Assembly (NCBI GenBank): GCA_028279655.1
Contig: JANQNH010000006.1
Location: 62,001-126,000, forward strand
Direction of reading: 5' to 3'
Origin: Candidatus Nanoarchaeia archaeon
GTDB taxonomy: Archaea; Nanobdellota; Nanobdellia; Woesearchaeales; JACPBV01
DNA: 64,000 nt
Shown: piece after piece, positions 53,081-63,100 of the stretch
Layout: each line of letters opens with the position of its first letter
Numbering within the stretch: the first letter of the stretch is position 1
Made by a program: the position numbers and the translations under genes
Notes under the pieces: model-generated
Told to the model about the DNA's origin: nothing
The model's input: only the letters and a program-made list of their open reading frames with translations
Database searches by the model: none

Positions 53081-53236
53081 ATGAAACGATTTACTGTATC
53101 AATACCCAAGGAATTAAAGGAAAAGCTGGATAAGGTGCCTGAAATAAACTGGCCTGAAGTAGCAAAGGAAGGAGTAATAGAAAAATTATCCAAATTAATG
53201 AAATTTGAAGACCTTGAAAATAGGGGTGAGCTGTAA
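53081..53236 (+). CDS. RHH-type antitoxin-like protein, 51 residues
   Basis: Starts MKRFTVSIPKELKEKLDKVP followed by EINWPEVAKEGVIEKLSKL, the ribbon-helix-helix N-domain of VapB/RelB-type archaeal antitoxins. AAGGAGGT is 8 bp upstream. It is short, lacking a C-terminal toxin-binding tail, so it may be a DNA-binding half. Its stop codon directly abuts the next ATG. It shares the pattern NW(P/S)EVA(K/R)E with the next protein, suggesting duplication. Confidence 0.75.
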   Translation: MKRFTVSIPKELKEKLDKVPEINWPEVAKEGVIEKLSKLMKFEDLENRGEL

Positions 53237-53539
53237 ATGGTAAGCATAACCTTTCCTCTGGAAGATAAATTATTTGAGGTAGTAGAGAGGTTTCCCTGGG
53301 TAAACTGGTCAGAGGTTGCCAGGGAGAAATTAAATAAGAAGAGAATATTTGAGGAATTCATTAAAACTGGCATGCTTTCTAAAGAAGACCAGGAGTTCTG
53401 CGATGAGATCGATTGGTATCCGGTAGATGAGCTTCCGTTAAAGGAAAAGTTCATAAAGGAGCTTAAAGAAGCTAGGGAAGAATCTTCAGGAAAAGCAAAA
53501 ACAATAGAGGAATTCAATAGGTGGTGTGAATCATTATGA
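53237..53539 (+). CDS. RHH-type antitoxin with acidic C-terminal tail
   Basis: 100 residues. N-terminal RHH-like MVSITFPLEDKLFEVVERFPWVNWSEVAREKL, then an acidic helical tail (EDQEFCDEIDWYPVDELPLKEKF...IEEFNRWCESL) suited to bind a RelE-type toxin. It overlaps the toxin gene by 4 bp (ATGA). Together with the 51-residue protein it forms an unusual two-RHH antitoxin pair. Confidence 0.8.
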   Translation: MVSITFPLEDKLFEVVERFPWVNWSEVAREKLNKKRIFEEFIKTGMLSKEDQEFCDEIDWYPVDELPLKEKFIKELKEAREESSGKAKTIEEFNRWCESL

Positions 53540-53799
53540 AGATTGATGCTTCTAAAATAAGAAAGGTGCTTATCAAGATCAAGAAGAAGAATCCTATCCT
53601 GTTCTCTGCTGTCCAAAAGAAGATTGTTCAAATTGCCTCTTATGATGAAGCTGCTATCAACCACCTCAAAAACCTCAGGCATGATTCCAGCGATTTCAAA
53701 AGGGTTCAGATCGGCTCCTTTGTTCTTTTCTTCAGGCTTGAAAATGATACTATAGTTTTTGACAGGCTCAAGCACCATGACGATGCTTACAGAAGATAA
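53536..53799 (+). CDS. RelE/ParE-family toxin
   Basis: 87 residues. LKNLRHDSSDFKRVQIGSFVLFFRLENDTIVFDRLKHHDDAYRR is the RelE/ParE C-terminal half (positive residues around an Arg/Gly-core beta-sheet, final HxDxxY). RelE-type toxins cleave mRNA in the ribosome; ParE types act on gyrase; the type cannot be assigned. It is the last gene of the cassette. Confidence 0.83.
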   Translation: MKIDASKIRKVLIKIKKKNPILFSAVQKKIVQIASYDEAAINHLKNLRHDSSDFKRVQIGSFVLFFRLENDTIVFDRLKHHDDAYRR

Positions 53800-54136
53800 G
53801 TCCGAGCCGTAAATATTGCTTTTCTCAGTTGTATTGTTAAGGATTCCACAGTACAAAACAGAATCATTGCTGAAGGGATTCCCTATGCTCCTCAAAGAAC
53901 ACTCAGCTGAAAGTTTTGAAGGAAAACTAATCATGCTAAACGAAGATGGGTTTGAAGTACCCCCTATACCAAGCGCATAAGGCCATTCCTTAATTAGGTG
54001 CGGATGATTTCCTGTTGAGTTTCTGATATCGCAATTAGGCAGACTATCCCCTATAGTTGTTGCCCTTTGGTCCTTTAAATCAATGCCAAATCTGTTTTCT
54101 TTTTCCATCTTTTCTCCTTTCATATTTGAAATATTC
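53800..54136 (-). other. Interval with a possible 394-codon minus-strand ORF
   Basis: No plus-strand gene seen. On the minus strand ATG 54108 with AAAGGAG upstream opens a frame (MEKENRFGIDLKDQRATTIG...) that stays open through the antisense of the whole toxin-antitoxin cassette to TGA at 52924, overlapping the next giant gene start. The first 100 residues look protein-like (Asn/Ser/Thr-rich); the rest is the Leu/Ser/Phe-rich antisense of Lys/Glu-rich genes. It may be a real gene interrupted by the cassette, or chance. Confidence 0.4.
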
Positions 54137-57100
54137 TTATTGCAGCGTAATCAGCGCTGCAACAAAACCATCCTCCTTAGCTTTCTCAAGAGCCTTCCCT
54201 AAGATAGCCCCCGTACATAACCCATTTCTCCTGTCCTCTAATGAACATCTCATAGCATACCCTGGTTTAGATGATGTAGTCAAAAGGTCTCCTCTATTAA
54301 CAACACCATTCTCCATGCTGACCTTCACTCTAACTGTCCCAGTCAAAGCCAAAAGCACATCTCCATTGCCTTCGCCCATAATATGTGCAGGCTTCTCAGA
54401 GACAACACCAGCAACAAGGGTATCATAAGGGACATTACTAAGGGAAACACCTCTATCATTCTCTACAGATATCACTACAACATCTCCGGATTCAAACTCA
54501 TAACCATCTCCTTGTAGATACTCAGCAATATCCCCTCCATAGCTTGTAAGATTCCCACCAAGATACAGATTACCTGTGATATTAGTATTACCAGAAACAT
54601 GAAGTCTCTGTCCAGGAGTTGTAGTCCCGATACCGACATTCCCTGAACCCTGTACAACAAAGAGGCTGTCACCAGACCTGTTGCCTACCTCAAACACCTT
54701 TGAATCAGAACCTGCATCACCACCGCCAACATAAAGTGCAAACCCTTGGTTTGTTGTAGCGTCAACATTGGTGATATTCACGAGTGGCCCAACACTATTC
54801 CATGCATTATCCCAGACAGTAAGCTTAGAATTTGGATCAGTCGACGTCCCAATACCAACATTCCCGCTCTGGTGAAGTATCATAGCCTGGTCGCTAACAC
54901 CACCTTCATATACTGTAAATCTTATATCCCCATCATCCTTATTGCTTGTATCATCTCCAGCCAGTATTTCGATAGCAGCAACAGTTTTCTCGTTCCATTT
55001 GGCGAAAGTTCCGGCCAATGTGCCGCCTGATGAAGCCCTATTGCTATTCACCTCTATAATTCCAGCATAATCCCCTGTGTTATTAATCAATATTGGATAA
55101 TGATCGTCAACACTAATCTCTATAGGTGCTCCAGGATTAGAAGTCCCTATGCCAATATTCCCATTATTTCCATTAACAAAAAATGAATTTGACACATTTA
55201 ATGACAAGCCTGTTGTTGGGTTTGGACCCTGAATTTGTAGAGTTGCATTTGGACTTATTGTTCCTATCCCAACATCCCCTCCACCCTTTACTACAAATCG
55301 TTCATTTTCACTGGCAGATGCAAGAGGATCAAGGGTATTCGTAACAACCCTAAATGCATAAGTATCAGTATTTTCAGAAACAGTGCTGACAAGCAACCCG
55401 TTGTAAGCTGCCGTATTAACATTATTGCTGATAACTGCTGCATATCCTCCAGAGCCGTCACTTGAATTAACATGTAAAGGTGTAGCTGGACTAGCAGTCC
55501 CGATTCCAACATTAACTCCCGAAGTATCGTTGTAAAGATGACCATCGCTGCTTACAGACCAGCCACTACCTCCGCCACTTGCAGTTATACCAGTCAACCC
55601 AGAACCATCCCCATAATACGTCCCTGTTATGTTAACATCCCCACTAACACTCAAAGAAGAGTTAGGAGAAGTCTGGCCTATACCAACGTTGCCTTGTGTA
55701 TTTATAGTCATAGCAGTGCTGAGTGTTCCTCCATCAGCAACCTGGAAATCAAGATGTCCATCGTTACTGCCTGAATCACCACGCTTAGCAAGCACTGTAG
55801 CGACAACCCCATCGGCCAGCCTCGTGTTCACGAACTCCAACGCCCCAATATTATTTAAGTTATCTGTGTGTCTACCTAGAATCTGAATTGTGGCCACTTT
55901 ATTACTAGAATCTTGGTCTTGACCAACCCTTAATTTCGGGGAACCAGAAAGTTCATTCGGCCAACTTGTTGAGGCATTGTTCCCGATCCCAACATTACCT
56001 GAACCATCAATAACAAAAGGAGAATCATCTCCTGCAGAATCATCTACCCTGAATGAATCCTCACCGCCTGTATTATTTACATGTAGAAGTGCGCTTGGCG
56101 AGGTTGTATTTATACCTAGCTTTCCATCTGATGTTAGTATTGCTTTCTGAACATCTCCAGCGTGAAAGTTTATGTCTCCTCCCTGCCCAGCACCGATATT
56201 TACACTTGTGGAGATATATCCATAGGTTCCTATCCTGGTAGAGATGAGCTGGTTGGATCCTGAATTAGTTATCAGAAGAGGCCCATCTACCTCCATAGTA
56301 TATGTTGGAGCATTAGTCCCAATACCCACCCTATCGTTAGTACCATCAATAAACAACACAGAAGTGTTAAAGGAAGCATTTACATCTCCCCTTACATCCA
56401 ATGCATTAGAAGGGCCTACAGTCCCGATCCCAACATTACCCATAATATAAGCATCACCGCCAGATACCTTCTTCAATGTAACATTGTCAAAATAACCTTC
56501 AGAGCTTGCTCCTCCTCCTGCTCTCCAGTAAACATCAGAATCTGGAGCAACAAAGGTGTATGAATACTCAGCATAGCTTGTACCAGACCATACTGATGAT
56601 TCTCCCTTTATTGTTACAATACAGGGATTTCCTGCAGAATCTGTAACGCATAGGTAAGGTGCTCCGCTTACCCATTTTGCCCAATACGTTACCTTATACA
56701 GCTCTCCGCTTTCAACATTCATTGCAGTATTATCATATCCATATTGAGCATCACATGAGATGTTTACATGATAGGATCCAGAGTTTGGGCTCCCTCCTGT
56801 TGTTGCCTCCAAATTGTCGCAGTTCGTCCAGGTAAACCCTGTAGTGGTTCCTTCAGTCTGCTCATCACTCCATGCAACATCATTTGCAGAGACATCACTC
56901 CCTAGCTCACCCCTGTCAGCAATGTAGAAATCACCGCTAATATCTAATTCATGCTCAGGGAACTCAGTCCCAATACTGACCTTTCCAGTAGGTACTGTAA
57001 GGTTCCCGCTTGTGATATTCACGATCAGGTCAGTAGAAGTGACAGTACTTGTATTTGTCCAACCACCAGTACCATCTCCATCAGCACTTATCCCAGTCAA

Positions 57101-60100
57101 CTGAGAACCATCCCCATAATACGAACCAGAAACATTTAGATTACCAGAAACATTCATGCTACCAGCAACCTCCATAGTATGTGCAGGCGTTGTAGTCCCG
57201 ATACCAACATTCCCTGTTCCATAGTCAAATGTAACAATTGCTTGATCCAAACCCTCATCTCTTATGGATAGGTCTGTCTGCCCCTGTATGGTCCATCTTG
57301 GAGATGTTCCTCCATTCCAGAATCTTAGGTTTGATTGATAACTAGTTGATGGGGAAACTATTTCTAATGAAGTATGGTCATCCTTGCTCTCAAAGGTAGG
57401 CCTGACATGCCCAGAACCGTTGATAGATAGTATCTGTGCAGGACTCTTTGTCCCAACACCAACATTCCCTGTACTCTCATCAAAGAAGAACCCTGCCCTG
57501 TTATTGGTTCCATTAAACAGAACATCTCCATCTTCTACATGGAACAAAGCTGATGGGAAAGTGACACCTACACCCACATTTCCGCTCACAGGCAAGATAG
57601 CCATCCTATCTGTTCCACGAACCTGAATACGGGCAGATACAGTATCAACGTTTGCAGTGTTGAAGTCCAAATATGCTGAACCTCCACCACCACCAACCTG
57701 TATCTCATCTCCCCTGACATCAAGCTCAGCAGCAGGACTGTTTGTTCCTATCCCTACCCTTCCAGCAGTATCATTAACATACAACACTCCTGACAGATTA
57801 ACGGCATTCTCAGTACCATCAGCAACAGTTAGTAGATAACCAGGACTTGTAGTCCCAATACCAACACTCCCTCCAGATGTCATATGTATCCTTGTCTCTC
57901 CTGCGGTCTGAAGCTGTAAAGTGCTTGCCGAAGGATACGTCATGCCTGTATTCACAGAATCAAACCTGTAATATCCTCCACTATTAAGATTAATATCTGA
58001 ACTTCCATTGATATTACCTTTAACATCCAGATTACCAGAAACATTTAAATCGCCAGAAACATTCATCGAACCAGCTACTTCCAGCCTATGTGCAGGCGTT
58101 GTAGTCCCGATGCCGACGTTGCCACTCCCATCTATTACAACCTGTCCAATTCTTGTAGTACCAAACACCATATCATTAGCACCATGGTCATAGTATATAT
58201 AGCCCGCATCACTTGCTGCCTCATCGGCAAAATATATTGTACCATCAAAAGATGAGGTTGTGGATATGGTAAGTCCAGCATGTCCTGCCCCTTCAATTAC
58301 CAATTCATCCCCAGATGTCGAAATTAAACCACCATCACCAGAACTAAGATGTAACAAACCCCCTGGTGTTGCAGTCCCAATCCCAACCTGCCCACCAGTA
58401 TCATTAACATACAACACTCCTGAAAGATTAACGGCATTCTCAGTACCATCAGCAACAGTTAGTAAATAACCAGGACTGCTAGTCCCAATCCCAACATTAT
58501 CAGTAATTGAAGCAGGATATATATTCGTTCCAGTTATATTCCATATGCTTCCATTTGCATCAGCTGAAATCCCAGTCAACTGTGAACCATCCCCATAATA
58601 ACTACCGCTAACATTCAGATTACCAGAAACCTTCATGCTTCCAGCTACTTCTAACCTATGAGCAGGAGTAATCGTCCCGATACCTACATTGCCTGCTTGT
58701 CCATCTAGAACCATTCCTGTTGTAAAGTCTCCAGCATCATCTGCACCACTTGCATCTGTTGCATACCCAAAATATAAATCTAATCCCGAACTTACAATAC
58801 TCCATGTATTGTCAGTGCTAGTTTCTCGTAAATGCATTCCCCCCATATAAGTCTGGTCTGTCTGCTTAACTGTAAGTTTTGACATAGGAATAGCAGTCCC
58901 GATCCCAACAGCAGAATCATTAACGTATAATACACCAGAAGCATTCAATCCCATATTCCCAGTACCACTCTTATTTATAGTTAGTAAAGAATCAGGATTC
59001 ACAGTCCTTAACCCGAGCCTGCCACTACCCTTTATTGTAAATCCTACTCCAGTTCCATTCCTAAGATAGCCAACATCATTATCAGGCTCCATATACCATC
59101 CGCTCAAGGAAGAAGTAAGGAACCCGCCTCCACCAGCATCAGCATAAATCACAAAGTCTTCCACAGTAGTATTGAATTGTGCAGCTGTATTACCTGTACT
59201 AACAACATGCAGCTTCTGTCCAGGACTCTCAGTACCAATACCAACATTTCCAGAAAGATCAACAAAAGGCTTTAGTGTACCATTAACGCCTGAATGATAG
59301 ATTTCTTTAACCTCCTCTGTGGATAAAGCCCTTTTATAGATCCTGAAATCATCCACACTGCCATTGAAAAAATTGACGTTGACATTATCCCCTATTCTAA
59401 ATGTATAAGTGCTGTCAAAGCTTCCGATTGTAAATGCTGTTTTATCTGTCTGTACACCATCCTCATACACAATGGCGTTTGTCCCATCATGAACTAATAC
59501 AATATGGTGCCATTTGTAGTCCTCAAGATCAGTGATGGATGCTGACCTCTCAGCAACACCCCCTCCAACCTGGTATCTTACTACAGCTGCAGAATTCCAG
59601 TACATATACACATCCCCAACATCCCCTGAATCATCATCATCATAGATGAACAATATCCTTTGTCTGACTGCATCCTGAAGCTTAAACCAACCCATAAATG
59701 TAAAAGAGGTTGCCCCTTCCAGCTGTGTTATCCTGCCAAAATCTACATAGCCGTTTGTTCCATTCAAAGTACATCCTTCACCATACCTTCCAAATCCCTC
59801 ACCGCAGGTGTAATCCCCTGTAGGTACACCATCATTTCCATAAGGGCTTCTGTCATATAGGGTAATATCCCCTGATTGGTATGCCCCACTAAACGGCATA
59901 TACAGCACAAGATCATCATCTATTGGATCATAGCTAGGTTGATTATTGAGCGAATGTGTTGTATTAGCATACACCTTATCAGAAGCATTGACACTGCCAA
60001 TGACATGCAGCTTCTGTCCAGGACTTGTAGTCCCAATCCCAACATTATCAGTAATTGAAGCAGGATATATATTCGTCCCTGTAATATTCCAAATAGAACC

Positions 60101-63100
60101 ATTCGCATCAGCCGAAATACCAGTAAGCTGAGATCCATCTCCATAATAACTACCGCTAACATTAAGATTACCAGAAACATTCATGCTTCCAGCAACCTCC
60201 AACCTATGAGCAGGAGCATTAGTCCCGATACCTATGTTGCCTGAAGAATCAATTCTCATCGCCTCCGCTAAAGTACCACTTCCTTCTACCTGGAATGTAA
60301 GGTCTATATCATTAGCACCCTGCCTTACAGCAGATATTACAGAATAGACTGTTCCACTAATCCCAGAACCTAGGATGATGCTCGATCCGCTATTAGTTGT
60401 TGTATTATCATTAAGAATCTTTATGCCATCTAAGTCATATGCTGAAGCAGAATAGGTAGTATTATCATTAATATTGATTGATAGTTTATTTGTAGGACTA
60501 GTAGTCCCAATACCAACATCTCCACTAAACAAAGCACTAGCCCCAGATACACTTCCATTAACATGTAATAATGCTGAGGGTATTGTTGTATTGATACCAA
60601 CATTACCGCTTCCATCGATCCTAACCATCTCAGTAGCAGCCCCATTTCCAGTTGAAGTAGAAGTACCAAGAGTGATTTCTCCTCCTGTGCCCGTACCTGC
60701 ACTCGTAACTGCTTTAACATAAGCTGCTACATTAGGATCAGTAGAAGCATCAGGATTATAGAAAGCGATCTCCCCTATAGGCTCTCCCTGAGGCAATGAA
60801 GTAGAGGTATGATTGAACAATATTGTAGCTCCATTCTGTGTTATTGATAGTATCTCCTGTGGATTATCCTCCCCTATCCCTACATTGCCAGTACTTCCTA
60901 TCCTGAATCTCTCGCCACCTGCTCCCGCTCCCACTGTGGAAACGAAGAAATCAGCATCTTCGCTGCTGCCGCTTCGATCCTTGAACTGGAACCCTACCTT
61001 GCCATAATCGCCTGTTCCGGATTCAGCACCTGAAAATCCAATTGCAGCAACATTATTTGTTGTAGTGTCGCTGTTGGCAAGGGCAAGTATAACCCCATTT
61101 TCCAGATTCCCAGTAACAGTACTCGTACCTGTTTGACTTATAGGGATATGTAATAAGGTAGCAGGTGATGTCGTCCCAATACCAACATATCCGTTCTGGA
61201 ATATTGCAGCATTCCCAGACGCAGAACCATTAACATGCAAAAGAGCTTGAGGTGAAGTTGTGTTAATACCGAAGTTGCCTAGATAGTCTATAGTGATATA
61301 TTGATATGGAGCATCCTCCTCCCCACCAAATATCCCGAATTTTCCATCTGGAATAGCGCCAATAGACCAATCATAACCATTAGAACGTTCAAAGTTCAAT
61401 CTTACATCCTCAGTTGATTCAAAAGTAACATTCCCATGCACATCAAGTTTACTATCGGGAGTCGCTGTCCCTATCCCAACATCCCCATTCTCATCAATAA
61501 TGAATTTATCACCATCACTTGCATCAGTTGCTGAAAAATAGCCCTTTCCAGTAGTCCCTACAACCTCTAATCTTGTGTCTGGGCTTGAGTCGTTGATGCC
61601 TACATTACTGGATGCTAAATACAATGTATTTGCTCCATTCCCCTGTTCTATTGTAGCTATAACCTTCCCTCCCTCGTTGTCATATATTCTAAAGTTTCCA
61701 TCATTAGCTGTTATGCCTTGTCCTATATGCCACCCATCAACTCCGTTTTCCTGACCAAAAAATATTCCTGCAGAGGTATCTGCTCCATTAGCTACTGCAA
61801 TATGCCCTCCAACAACCTGCAGTTGATATGATGGAGTTGAATCTCCAATCCCAACTCTACCGTTGCTGTTATCCACAAAAAACTTGCTGCTTCCAGTTGC
61901 ATTTACTATATTGAAGTCCTCAGCACTCGTTGACAGATTAAATAAAACATCTCCAGCAACCTCTAAAGTCTTTAGAGGATAAGCTGTCCCAATCCCAACA
62001 TTCCCAGTGCTGCCTATATATGCGCCGCCACTAGCAGTTGTATCTGTAGTAAGAATAAGATTCCCACCATTAACTTGGATAACCATGTCCCCTGCGGTGT
62101 CTCCGGTTACGAATTGATCACTAGCTCCCAAAAATCCTATAATGCCATCATTGGATTCCAGGTTTTCCATTTCTATCATTACATTATCTGTTCCGCCACC
62201 TGATTCTAATTTTAAACCTGCGGTATTAGAAGAGACATTTATATGTAACTGTCTAGAAGCAGCAGGACTCGTCGTACCAATCCCAACACTATCTGTAATC
62301 GAAGCAGGATATATATTAGTTCCTGTCTTGTTCCATATGCTTCCATTAGCATCAGCACTTACACCAGTTAACTGAGAACCATCTCCATAATAACTACCGC
62401 TAACATTTAGATCCCCACTAACATTCATCGAACCTGCAACTTCTAGTTTATGTGCAGGAGCGGTAGTCCCGATACCGACATTGCCGCTTGTGTCCACTCT
62501 TAGACCAGTTGCTCCATCACCACCTAAATGAGTTGCTTTTACAGAGGTGGTGCCTCTATCATAGGTAATGAAATATCCAACATCACCATCATATGCTATC
62601 TCTGCACCAACTCCGCTTGAAGGATTACGAATAGATGTACTTCTTATAGTACCAGAAGTGTCCAACTTAGCCCCAGGACTAATAGTCCCTATCCCAACAT
62701 TTCCTCCTTCAAACACAGCAGTAACTCCTGCAACTGAACCATTGACATGCAATGGAGCAGCAGGTTTCGAAGTGTTGATACCTACATTACCTGAAGTTGA
62801 GGCAGCTGAACTAGCAGTTATTGTTATAGTAGGAAGTGGAGTACTTGAAAAACTACCAAGGAATATCCTGCCACCATAGCCTCTAAGGGCATGGTCCCCA
62901 TCCACAGCCCCAGTAAAAAAGTGTCCATTGTCAGTAGCTTGACCTAATTGAAATCTTGTTCCAGTATCATCATACATCCCTAATGTTGGAGCAGTTGTAT
63001 CATTTATGAATATGTCTCCCACAACCTCCAACTTAGCTCCAGGACTAGCAGTTCCAATACCTACATTATCAGTAATAGAAGCAGGATAAATATTAGTACC

